Assembly: GCA_003833135.1 (NCBI GenBank)
Contig: QZLH01000114.1
Span: 28,759 to 49,929, forward strand
Origin: Oehlia diaphana
Lineage: Eukaryota > Glomeromycota > Glomeromycetes > Glomerales > Glomeraceae
Reading direction: 5' to 3'
DNA length: 21,171 bases
Shown here: positions 1 through 8,871 of the stretch, piece after piece
Position numbering within the stretch: the first letter of the stretch is position 1
Layout: every line of letters begins with the position of its first letter
Translations under genes and position numbers: made by a program
Notes under the pieces: generated by a model
What the model was told of the DNA's origin: nothing
What the model saw: the letters and a program-made list of their open reading frames with translations, nothing else
Databases searched by the model: none

Positions 1-1036
1 TCTTCAAAGCATTCTTATCATCCATAGGATCTGAAGATCGTGACCAAAATTTATGCTGTTCTTTATATGAATTGTGATAATTCCTAATGTAAGACGAAAT
101 AAATCAATTATAAAATACAATTACTGGAGATACTTCACTATTAAAAAGTGTTATATCTGTACAACTGGCAGCTTTAAGCATAGAGCTCCAAGCTTGCATT
201 TCACGATCACTAAATTGGTAATTTTTTGGATATAAATTTGTAAGGATTGCATTTATTTCAATAATATTTTCACCAGATTCCCACTGTTTAAATAATTGTA
301 ACCAATTTATTCTAACAATAGTTTGTCTTTTGAGGTGATATTTATATAAACTATTTATTAGTTCTTCATTACTCCATTGAGATGGTTGACACTTTGGAAT
401 ATATAATCATAGTAACGCAGATCGCGTATATACATGCTTAAGCCCAAATAATTGTGTACCTTAGAATTTTCCCAAAATTCCAATTTTTTGCCAAACTTCT
501 ACAGGTGAACTACTTTCATAATGTAAAATTTTAGTACTATTATTCCATACTTCTACTATAGATTTATTTTTTATAAATTTTTGAACAAAAATACAACGTT
601 TTTTTCTAAAAATATGAATAAAAGAAGCCATATATCCTTCTCTAGCACTCAACTAACTTTCTTTTTTAGAAGCACCTAAACTGAAAATCATAATAGTAAG
701 TTTATCTGCTATACCAATAGAATAAAGGCGGAATTCTATATCTTGTAATAATTTGATAAATATTAAATTCTTATCAAAACCCATAACCATTGAACCCAAA
801 ATTTTTGTTTGAGTTTTGAAAATTTGTCTATATAAAGAAGTAATTGCATTGGTTGGATTATCTTCAATTTCACTGGAATCAGAATTACATTGACAAGTAT
901 AACCAGGTTGGTTCAAATCAAACTTGTTTCCTTCTAAAATACGTATAATAAATTTTTTTCCATTTATTTCCACTTGTGTTTTCATACCAATCTGAATAAT
1001 ATACATCAGTTCTATATTATTACTACTTTTTATCAT
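1..1036 (-). pseudogene. Decayed member of an uncharacterised multi-copy family, runs off the left edge
   Basis: Read on the minus strand, a single frame runs from an ATG at 1036 to position 1 and keeps protein-like composition throughout, but it is cut by a TAG at 653-655, a TAA at 461-463 and TGAs near 410 and 104. Recognisable stretches along the frame are NQPGYTCQC, SAREGYMASFIHIFRKKR, VEVWQKIGILGKF, then after the stops NEELINSLYKYHLKRQ, QLFKQWESGENIIEIN and QFSDREMQAWSSMLKAA. Upstream of the ATG another frame carries PAYIIDHFHETGGLFQ, so a frameshift probably removed the true N-terminus. From memory this resembles an expanded, function-unknown family in Rhizophagus; that could not be checked. 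No catalytic motif was recognised. The 5' part is tandemly duplicated immediately to the right. Confidence 0.55.
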
Positions 1037-1537
1037 TGGAATAAACCACCAGTTTCATGAAAATGGTCTATAATATAAGCGGGATTCAATTATTTTACAA
1101 AAAACTAACGTAACTGCTAGTTCACGTCATTTTATCATAAGTATGATAATATTTATACAATTTTTTAAACAATAACTTTTTGCTATATAAAGAAGTAATT
1201 GCATTGGTTGGATTATCTTCAATTTCACTGGAATCAGAATCACATTGACAAGTATAACCAGGTTGGTTCAAATCAAACTTGTTTCCTTCTAAAATACGTA
1301 TAATAAATTTTTTTCCATTTATTTCCACTTGTGTTTTCATACCAATTTGAATAAGATACATCATTTCTATATTATTACTACTTTTTATCATTGGAATAAA
1401 CCACCAGTTTCATGAAAATGGTCTATAATATAAGCGGGATTCAATTATTTTACAAAAAACTAACGTAACTGCTAGTTCACGTCATTTTATCATAAGTATG
1501 ATAATATTTATACAATTTTTTAAACAATAACTTTTTG
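828..1537. repeat. Two-copy tandem duplication, 355-bp unit
   Basis: Copy 1 is 828-1182 and copy 2 is 1183-1537. The copies line up without indels and differ at only about five positions (for example AGAATTACATTG versus AGAATCACATTG, and a small cluster near the ATG of the decayed gene). The unit contains the 5' coding part of the pseudogene plus its upstream sequence. The short shared sequence TTG at the junction suggests microhomology or unequal exchange. Confidence 0.9.
1183..1391 (-). pseudogene. Duplicated 5' fragment of the neighbouring decayed gene
   Basis: This is the second copy of the N-terminal part of the 1-1036 pseudogene, about 70 codons from an ATG at 1391. It is nearly identical in protein to copy 1 (NIEMMYLIQIG instead of NIELMYIIQIG). 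The frame leaves the duplication at the 1182/1183 junction and runs into unrelated AT-rich sequence, stopping near 1122. It is a by-product of the tandem duplication rather than an independent gene. Confidence 0.7.
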
Positions 1538-2074
1538 TATATTTTATATAATTATTATTTAATATGTAAAATTATTAACTATAATGAAACCAGCCTTAAC
1601 AAATACAAAATCACTATAGGTTTTTTGAGATTCACGAAGAATATGAAAAAATTTGAAGTTATTAGTCCAAAAATCAATTACGTGGCTTATATGCACGTGC
1701 TATATATGATTGGTGAATTACGAATTAAATAAATAATTTAATTAGTATCATATAATTGCATTTTTAAATAAAATGCCTAGAACATTAAACATTTTAGACA
1801 CAGACACAGATTGTTTGTTTCAAACGTCTAAAGTCCATACATGTTTATGTCCTATGACAATACTGGCTGGATTCTATAAAGTAAATATAAACCTTTTTGT
1901 GAAGTTTATTTAGATTTGGTATTACTATAGGTTGTTAAATATTAATTTCATTATATTGTTATATTGCAGAAAAAAGTTTTTTTTACTATAATGTAATAAA
2001 TTCTGTAATAACCTAATATAAAAAGTAGAATAATTATTAAAAGTAATTTATTTTACATATGTTTTATTTATTAA
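1538..2074. other. AT-rich spacer
   Basis: No convincing gene. A 46-codon plus-strand frame (ATG at 1773, stop at 1911-1913) has a slightly less biased composition at its start and a possible GT donor at 1881, but it has no recognisable motif, so it is not called as a gene. Confidence 0.5.
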
Positions 2075-2082
2075 GTTTAAAC

Positions 2083-2641
2083 TAGAGTTCTGAACAGGTT
2101 GACTAAATTCAGGTAATCTGACAGGTTGACCTGAATTTATCAGGTCAGGTTTAGCAATTGCAATTCAGCATCAGTTCAGATTGTAATATCAATATAACCT
2201 GAATAACCTGTTAACCTGAAACTATGATTTTATATAAGTAAATTATGGTATTATAATTTACTTTTTATATTGATTTTATATAATAAAAGTGAGTTGCGAT
2301 ATCAGAATACACATTTTTATATCGATTTTATATATAAAAAGTGAATTGAGTTATTGGAATTCACATTTTTATATTGATTTTATATATAAAAAGTGAATTG
2401 TGGTATTGGAATTCACATTTTTATATAATTTTTATATAAAAAAAGTTGGTTGTGATATTGTGATTCACCTTTTTATACAATTTTAATATAAAAAAGTGGA
2501 TTGCAATATTTTAAAAAAAAAATGTTTTAACCATTTTTTTTTTGATATTTTAATAAAAATCCTAAAAATTTTCAGGTTTCAGTTCAGGTCAGGTTAAACA
2601 GATAACCTGATATAACCTGACCTGATCTATTCGGAACTTTA
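2083..2641. mobile_element. hAT-like non-autonomous transposon (MITE), 559 bp
   Basis: The left end TAGAGTTCTGAACAGG and the inverted right end TAAAGTTCCGAATAGA match at 12 of 16 positions. The element is flanked by a perfect 8-bp direct repeat GTTTAAAC at 2075-2082 and 2642-2649, the target duplication length of hAT elements. Sub-terminal regions carry many copies of CAGGT/ACCTG in both orientations (about 2095-2220 and 2575-2625), as expected for transposase-binding sites. There is no coding capacity, and the middle is a 52-bp minisatellite. Superfamily assignment rests on end sequence and duplication length only; the duplicated octamer is itself palindromic, so part of it could instead belong to the terminal repeat. 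Confidence 0.75.
2237..2520. repeat. 51-52 bp minisatellite, about 5.5 units, inside the hAT-like element
   Basis: Units start at 2237, 2288, 2340, 2392, 2444 and 2495, giving spacings of 51, 52, 52, 52 and 51. Each unit begins AGTGAATTG or a close variant, has a matching reverse motif AATTCACATTTTT about 10 bp later, and ends in a TATATAAAA-type run, so each unit can fold as a small hairpin. Central units are nearly identical and outer ones diverge, the usual pattern of array growth by unequal exchange. Confidence 0.85.
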
Positions 2642-2963
2642 GTTTAAACTATTATTGATAATGCATATATGGAATAATCTTATTATAATAAATGGTTAGA
2701 TTATAGTTGGCTTTTACTTTTTTATATTCAACTATTTGTTATATTTTTAATAAATTATCAAATGTGTTGTAGTTAAAAAAAAAAGAAAAAAAATTTATTT
2801 TTTTAATAATTACATCCTACTGAAATACTAGATGGATATAGTTTATGATAATTTATTTGTATGATATACAGTTATAGCTTATTATAGTAAATCTTATTAT
2901 ATTAAACATTAAGTAAAATCATATTATAGTAACTATTAATTTTTTTCTTTATAATTAATTTTT

Positions 2964-3052
2964 CTTGATATAGTGAATTTTCTTAATAAATCTTGTTATA
3001 GTATAAAAAAAGGAAAAATTACAAAGTGGAATGGAAAATTCACTATACTAAG
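2964..3052. mobile_element. Short inverted-repeat element, possible MITE remnant
   Basis: TATAGTGAATTTTC at 2969-2982 is perfectly inverted as GAAAATTCACTATA at 3034-3047. The match extends outward to 19 bp with two mismatches (CTTGA versus CTTAG at the outer ends). The spacer is about 51 bp and AT-rich. No clear target duplication was found, so mobility is an inference. Confidence 0.4.
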
Positions 3053-3073
3053 CTTCAATTGTATAAATTTAAT

Positions 3074-3256
3074 TACCGTATTTTTCCAAAATTAGTCACC
3101 CCTTTTTTACAAGGATTTTGGTTAAAAACTTGGGGAGGTGCTTAATTTTGGAAGTTTTTTTACTAGTATTTTATATAAAAATCTTTTTATCAAAGTTCGA
3201 AAAGTTGGTAGGGGTGCTTAATTTCGGGGGGTGACTAATTTTGGAAAAATACGGTA
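3074..3256. mobile_element. Tc1/mariner-like MITE with long terminal inverted repeats
   Basis: The left end reads CCGTATTTTTCCAAAATTAG followed by TCACCCC; the right end is the exact inverse, giving terminal repeats of about 28 bp. Both ends abut TA (3074-3075 and 3255-3256), consistent with a TA target duplication. The core is 3076-3254 (179 bp). A second pair of G-rich motifs (GGGGAGGTGCTTAATTTTGG and AGGGGTGCTTAATTTCGG) sits inside in direct orientation. No coding capacity. Such short TA-flanked elements are normally mobilised in trans by Tc1/mariner transposases; that link is inferred. Confidence 0.75.
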
Positions 3257-3407
3257 AGAAAAATTATATTTTTTCAGTATAAATAAATACTTATAAACTG
3301 TTTTCTATTAGGATATTTTTTTCAATAATTTATTACTATATATTTTTTTATAACTTTACATAACTTTAGCAAATTCTATTGGATAATTATTGAATAATAT
3401 ATATAAT

Positions 3408-3730
3408 TGGGCTCTTTGCAATAAAAAGTAAGGAAACTGCTAAAAAAAATTCATTTAGTTAATATTAATTATATTAATTCTGAGCAAATTATAATATTTG
3501 GAGCATTTTTAGTATATAAATATAAATTTAATACCATAATTATAATTAATTTAAAATAATAAAATACTTAAAATATTATTAATAAATTGGATAGAAGCTA
3601 TTAATGCCTATAGGAGAACCTGTTTATACATAGTGATAAAAAGAAGGACTCTTCAGTAGTAAAAAATAAACAAATGGACTCTTTGCAATAGAAAGGGAAA
3701 AAACTGCTAAAAAAAATTTTATTTAGTTAT
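3408..3730. repeat. Pair of about 56-bp direct repeats, 267 bp apart
   Basis: Copies are at about 3408-3463 and 3675-3730. Both share (G/A)CTCTTTGCAATA, then an AAAG-rich stretch, then ACTGCTAAAAAAAATT and ATTTAGTTA, with about nine differences plus small indels. The 210 bp between them is AT-rich with no coding signal. They may be ends of a degraded element. Confidence 0.6.
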
Positions 3731-3878
3731 AGAAAATGAAGTACATGCCCCAAAAAAAAGCTTTATGTTACACAAAAGCCAAAAATTCTCGATCACGTTT
3801 TTGTGATGTTTATATAATGAAAAGAGTATTTATTTCTGTTAGATTATTGTTAGATTATAGATGCGTTACAATTTCTAA

Positions 3879-6327
3879 ATGGCAAGCGTGATACCAGGAG
3901 GTCTAAAACAATCTATGCAAGGGATGTCTTTTGGCAGCCCTTCTAAAGATCTTTTTCGTTTAGCTAGCATTGATTATAAGCCACTACTAGAGGTGACACC
4001 TACTTATGTCGCGGATATACTTAGCAGGTCAACGAATGCATTATCAAGCATAAATTTCACACATTCAATTATCGATAAACCACAAGGTATTTATTGATCA
4101 CTTTTTCATATCATAATTTGTATGTAGAAAAATTATTAAACACATTCTTTATGCAGGAGGGCAAATATTTCTCATATCTCTGTCTCCAAACGCGGAAGTT
4201 CCATCAGATGGGTATGTACTAAAAGTATGTTTCACTTATTTGATGAACACATCGATATTTTTAATTTAATTACACATTATATGTTACTAACATTTAACTT
4301 TATTTATAATTAATTATCAGTTACTTTTATCCAGATCCCGAAGTAACTCACAAAATGCCATTACCGGATGGAAGGGTAAAAATTGAAAGCACGTCAACCA
4401 CCTTGCATTATTTTCGTTTTATAGGCTAATATGTTTATTTTATAATAAAGGAATTGCTTTGTATGGAGAGACAAGGTTTTTCGCCTAGTGATCAAGTAAC
4501 GAGTAAAATTAGAAGAAGATATCGGTTCGCAAACGATCACCAAGATCTTCAGTTGTTGCATTATTCTTTATCTGAGAGACGTCGTAAGTTAATTTGTAAC
4601 CATTTTTGATGCTACGAGTTTGATTGTTCAAACCTATTATTTATAGGATATTCAACATTCTAAGGAAAATTGTATAATGCGTATAGAGCAACAGATTGTT
4701 CCGCCATTTACAAGACAACATCCAACTCCAAACAGATACACTATGACACCAATGGCACCCATGCAAGCAAGCATGAGTCCTTACGGGCGACCACCAAATG
4801 CTATTTCACCTATGACAATCCAATCGCCTGGCCCTTCATCAATGCATACACCGCCTTCTGCTTTGGGTCGTGGCCCTGTAGCGGGTACTCCTTCACCGAT
4901 GAGTAACTCTTACGTTCAATTTCAGACTCGCGTTACAGGAGGCCAACGTGGACCACAGCCAGGAATGCCACAAACTCCAACAAAATCGGCTGGAAGACGC
5001 ACAAAAAATGCTAAGGTATATTTTTATTATTAATCACTTAAAATTGCTAGTAAGTATCATGTAATTAATTTACATTTAGAATAAAGCCGCCGCCGCCGCT
5101 GCTGCCGCTGCTGCCACTGCCGAAGAAGCTGATGAACCCTCAGGAGGTATAATATTTTTTTTTTAGAATTCTATTAAGTTAGTTATGTTAACATTGAATT
5201 TATTATTAATAGACGAAATCGACAATCTGAAATTTAGAGAGGTTGCGATGTCAAGATACAAAAGGAATCACGAATATATCTCTGATATTTTTTCTGCGTA
5301 TAGCGTTAGTAAGTTATCAGATTTGAACGAAATGGATAGTTTCTTAATAAAAAGATCTAAATATTATAAAATATGTTTGTAGGTTCTATAATACCACCTA
5401 ATTCAGTATATCAAGAAAAGAATATCGATGAATTAAAACAACAATTGGTTGGTCAAATTATTTTGTAAATTTGATATATTAATGCAGTTGATTAATATTA
5501 GTGTAATAATATAATAGGCTGTACATCAGGCAGACATTGAAAAACTGAAGAATGAACATTCCGAAAAGATTGAGGTATTTAAACGACAATCTAACATTTT
5601 ATCTAAAAGTATGACCGATCTTAGCAAATGCAACACCGTTGAGGTAAGATAACAAATAGTGAATTTTATATCTTCGCTTAATTTCATGTATAATAAATTA
5701 ATGTTTTTTAATGGAAAGGAATTATCGAAATTACAAGAACGAACAGAAAAGGAGTTAGATATCTTAATCAAACCTCTTAACCCAGTTGCATTAATACAAA
5801 TTCGAGATGGACCAGAATCAGATGTGGAAGTTGAGAGTCATAATGATTTGATGCAAGAAGATGCAATAAGTGAAGAACTATTAATGGAAAGAAATTCTGA
5901 ACATGAAGGGTTAGTCGAACTTGATCAAGGACTTTCAACTTATGAAATTGGAAAAGACTTAGTGAATACAAATGAATTACATGATACTTCTGGAATCGAA
6001 GGAATCGAAGAGTTAGAAGGATTGAAAAATATTCAAGGGATTCAGGGGATTGAGGGGATTGAGGGAATTGAAGGGATAGGAAGAATAGATACTGGATTAA
6101 ATGAGAATAACTTACAAGGATATTTTAGTTCTGCTAATATGCCCGGTTTAACAAATGATCCGAATCTTCAACTTGGTGGCCTCACTGGAGATCCAAATAT
6201 CGAAGATCACTCGAATTACACCGGTCTGGCTATTAGTACTAATTATGGAGGAGATTCTTCCCAAATGTTTAATGAATATATACATACTCCGGATGAAGTT
6301 ATGGAAGATGAAGTTCCGTTGCCATAA
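3879..6327 (+). CDS. ssr4: Ssr4-like subunit of SWI/SNF and RSC chromatin-remodelling complexes
   Basis: Ten exons give about 580 aa: 3879-4086, 4157-4211, 4321-4375, 4451-4583, 4687-5015, 5080-5146, 5213-5308, 5383-5447, 5518-5643 and 5719-6327, all phase-consistent. Residues 70-150 carry the signature of the fungal Ssr4 domain (formerly DUF1750): SLSPNAEVPSDGYFYPDPE, ERQGFSPSDQ, IRRRYRF and LHYSL. A Pro/Met/Gln-rich linker (151-260) and an Ala10 tract precede a second conserved block, REVAMSRYKRNHEYISDIFS...SIIPP (about 288-320), which in this family resembles the RDISKTRY...HHEWMEEI block. Exons 9-10 look coiled-coil and the tail is acidic with GIEG repeats (about 472-500). Ssr4 is a nuclear, fungus-specific remodeller subunit. 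Two acceptors end in AAG and the exon 8 donor is GTTGGT, so introns 3, 8 and 9 are the least certain. The next gene (-) is convergent, 236 bp away. Confidence 0.82.
5992..6090 (+). repeat. In-frame GIEG/GIQG coding repeat
   Basis: Within the last exon of the Ssr4-like gene, a 9-bp unit close to GGGATTGAG is repeated imperfectly (GGAATCGAA, GGGATTCAG, GGGATTGAG, GGAATTGAA), encoding a run of GI(E/Q) tripeptides. The 3n unit keeps the frame, so the run can change length without breaking the protein. It lies in the acidic, probably disordered tail outside the conserved domain. Confidence 0.8.
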
Positions 6328-6563
6328 AATCTTGAATTAGTTGAATTAGTGAATATTAATTAATAAAATTTTATTATAATTTTCTTTTATTAGAAAAGTA
6401 ATAATGATGCAGATTAATATAAGCATATTAAATAAGTTTCATTTTTCATTTTAAAGTTTTACTAGCAGTTTATTATTGTTATTGGTGCAAAGGTTCATGA
6501 ATGCTAAATTTAGAAGAACCGCTTAATATCCTTAGAATCTTCAACATACAATTTATGTATATA
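6328..6563. terminator. Convergent 3' ends with possible poly(A) signal
   Basis: This is the spacer between the stop of the Ssr4-like gene (+) and the stop of the SRP receptor beta gene (-). AATAAA at 6362-6367 lies 35 bp after the plus-strand stop and is the best poly(A) signal candidate. No coding signal was seen. Confidence 0.4.
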
Positions 6564-7642
6564 TTATAGTCTTCCATAAATTTCAGCAACCCAAGATTTT
6601 ATTTCCGTAATTTCATTTTTATCTACAGAACATTTTTCAAAATGAACTTCATTTTCTAAATGTTCAAATTTAAATCTTTCATTTTCATATCCTAAAAATT
6701 CTACATAATCTGTTCCAGAAGAAGAATCTTGATGATCCAAAGCTGAAGTACGTGTATTCCGAAGTTGGTTTCTAATAAAAAAAACTATATATTAATAAAG
6801 TAAAAAAGTTTTTTAATTTGAATGAATTACGTACATTTCATTTTCCAACAGAGTTTGAATTCGTTCAGGAGGCAACGCTGTAATCATATCACTTTTATTA
6901 CAAGCAATTAAGGTAGGTATACTATGTTTTATGACATCTTTATTTGAAAATATATCATAAAGATATCTAACGTAAAAAATTACTATTAATAAATTAAATA
7001 ACCAGATAAAAATTAAATAAATATGTTTACTTACTCTGCAATTGATCGTACATTCTTTACACATGTTGAACTATCGACAAGAAATATGATTCCACATGTA
7101 ATTGGTGTAAAATCTGAAAATTTAAATCGTAATTTTTCGTGTCCTGGAACGTCAACAAAATGTATCGGAACTTTTGTTAATGGTTTACCCTATTAATAAG
7201 GTAATATAAGTTTAATGCTAAGATCAATTATAGAGAATGTTTTTCATAATACGTACGTTGTCTTCAAGGTTAATATATCCTTCATTTTCTTTCATTGATG
7301 TGTGTGTCTGTACTTGTTTTCTATCTCTCAACTAAAACAAATATGAGAATAATCGAAATGTAATGTATCAACTGGAATAAAATAATAAGTCAACTTACTT
7401 TAATAAATAATGATGTTTTACCAGAATCTACTAAACCTAGAATAAGGAATGTATCCTTTTTTGACCGATTTTTCAATTTGAGGGCAACTTTAAAAAAACA
7501 ATACGTGATTTTGTTCGTGAGGAAATTTATTTAGTATATTTAGAATTTCAAAGGAAAAGAATATCCGATATAACGTACTTGCAATAATTACTATCAGAAT
7601 TGCCAAAGTAATCCATGTAAACGTCGAAACGTTCGAAATCAT
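6564..7642 (-). CDS. SRPRB: Signal recognition particle receptor, beta subunit (small GTPase)
   Basis: Six exons on the minus strand give 240 aa: 7642-7579, 7487-7399, 7331-7257, 7189-7035, 6966-6835 and 6771-6564. The start is the ATG before MISNVSTFTWITL, because the hydrophobic segment at about residues 8-24 fits the single N-terminal membrane anchor of SRP receptor beta. GTPase motifs are visible: P-loop GLVDSGKT (39-46), DVPGHE (89-94) and NKSD (151-154). LRFKF and FLVDSST following the DVPGHE motif also fit this Ras-superfamily branch. The family anchors SRP receptor alpha at the ER and takes part in GTP-controlled ribosome-nascent chain targeting. Length is close to the usual 240-270 aa. 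All splice phases join cleanly (723 nt). Its promoter is shared head-to-head with CBP20. Confidence 0.9.
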
Positions 7643-7811
7643 TTCGGAAAATAATAAATAATAAAAAAGAAAACCAGAAGACAGAAGACAATAATTCCTT
7701 GTATTACATACGATTTGATCTACCCAAATATTTATATATAGACCAATGTAAATTTTTTCCGCACTTTGATTTAATATTTTTATACAGTTAACTTTCCTCG
7801 ACATTAACATC
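7643..7811. promoter_or_regulatory. Probable bidirectional promoter, SRP receptor beta / CBP20
   Basis: Only 169 bp separate the two divergent start codons, so both genes must start transcription in or very near this segment (or overlap each other's 5' ends). It is AT-rich and has no element I can name with confidence. Confidence 0.5.
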
Positions 7812-8775
7812 ATGGCGAACATTGTTCAGCCTCTCTGTGTTCCTTCTTCATATAAAGATCAACAATATCAGGTTTTTATTCTAACTTGTATTTAATTTGT
7901 TTATACATCATTATTTTTACTGATTATGTTTAATTAAACAGGGTTCGTCAACAGATCTTGCGAAAGATCTTTCAAATAGTACGACGTTATATGTCGGAAA
8001 TCTTTCTTTTTATACTACTGAAGAACAAATTTATGAATTATTTTCAAAAGCGGGAGAAATAAAAAGAATTATTATGGGTTTAGATAAATTTCAAAAAACT
8101 CCTTGCGGATTTTGTTTCGTTGAGTATGTAATTTAAGTTTTTCTTTCATCGTCAACCCTTTTATATTATTAAAAAATTTTTATGATATAGATATTATCAT
8201 CATCAAGACGCATTAGATTGTATGAAATATATTAATAGTACAAAATTAGATGAAAGAATTATTCGAACAGATTTAGATCCCGGATATAGAGATGGTAGAC
8301 AATTTGGAAGAGGAAGATCTGGAGGACAAGTACGTGATGAATATCGTCAGGATTATGATACAGGACGTGGAGGTTGGGGTCATGTTCGTGCTAGACAAGA
8401 AGCTGAACGTGCGAGAAGACAAAAAGAAGAATATGAAGCCATTACTATTATTCCAAGTGGTGCTCAGGAATATAAAGGGAAATGTACGTACTTTAGTAGA
8501 AAAATTTTACTAGATTTCAGGATATAAAGATTTAAGCATAGGAAGTTTATTTATCAGTATTTTAAATCCTTTAGCTTCGGGTTCTAAGAAACGCGATAGA
8601 ACCGAAGATGATGAACGTGAAAATCGGGAAAAGGTTAAGGTATGGTATTTTTGGATATTAAATTAGGTGTTAAATGTATCAATAATAATAATCACTATTA
8701 TTGAAAAAAAACAAGAACCCACGTTTTAGAGAAGGACGATCAGACGACGAAGATGAAATGCAGACTGATGTCTGA
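7812..8775 (+). CDS. CBC2: Nuclear cap-binding protein subunit 2 (CBP20)
   Basis: Five exons give 219 aa: 7812-7871, 7942-8123, 8191-8483, 8575-8639 and 8716-8775. The RRM has RNP2 LYVGNL (36-41) and RNP1 CGFCFVEYY (75-83). The CBP20-specific stretches [53 protein letters not shown] and GRGGWG are unmistakable. Y14 in SYKDQQY and Y44 in SFYTT align with the two tyrosines that stack on the m7G cap in human CBP20. With CBP80 the protein forms the nuclear cap-binding complex acting in splicing, export and RNA decay. The last exon reads an acidic tail ending DEMQTDV; its acceptor (ACAAG) is weak, and using TTTTAG at 8729 instead would give an Arg-rich end with a stop a few codons later. The first donor is GTTTTT, also weak. 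Confidence 0.92.
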
Positions 8776-8871
8776 ATTTTTCTTATTGTTAGTAACATTG
8801 TATATAAAATCTTTCATTATTTTCTTTTTCAAATCCCCGGTTCTATAGTATTTATTATTAAATGAAAAATA
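8776..8871. terminator. Very short convergent 3' spacer, CBP20 / DUS4
   Basis: Only 96 bp lie between the two stop codons. TTTATT at 8851-8856 reads AATAAA on the minus strand, but that is upstream of the DUS4 stop-distal side by only about 20 bp, so it is a candidate signal for the minus gene. The 3' UTRs of the two genes probably overlap. Confidence 0.35.

Noticed and set aside
1535..1732. 65-codon plus-strand frame starting MYILYNYYLICK
   Set aside because: The composition is dominated by Y, I, N and K as expected from AT-rich DNA, it straddles the end of the tandem duplication, and no motif was seen.
2083..2641. Minisatellite region considered as a CRISPR-like array
   Set aside because: Units are contiguous without unique spacers and sit inside a transposon with terminal repeats in a eukaryotic context.
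4670..4906. 78-codon frame overlapping exon 5 of the Ssr4-like gene
   Set aside because: It is in a different frame from the conserved Pro/Met-rich exon and has no family similarity; it is a shadow.
3879..6327. Mediator or p300-type coactivator identity for the Pro/Met/Gln-rich protein
   Set aside because: The PDPE, IRRRYRF, LHYSL and REVAMSRYKRNHEY blocks fit Ssr4 in the right order; the P/M/Q-rich stretch is only a linker.
7490..7822. 110-codon minus frame over the start of the SRP receptor beta gene
   Set aside because: Only its middle (from 7642 to 7579) is coding. The upstream part crosses the divergent promoter and the CBP20 start codon, and the downstream part is intron 1.
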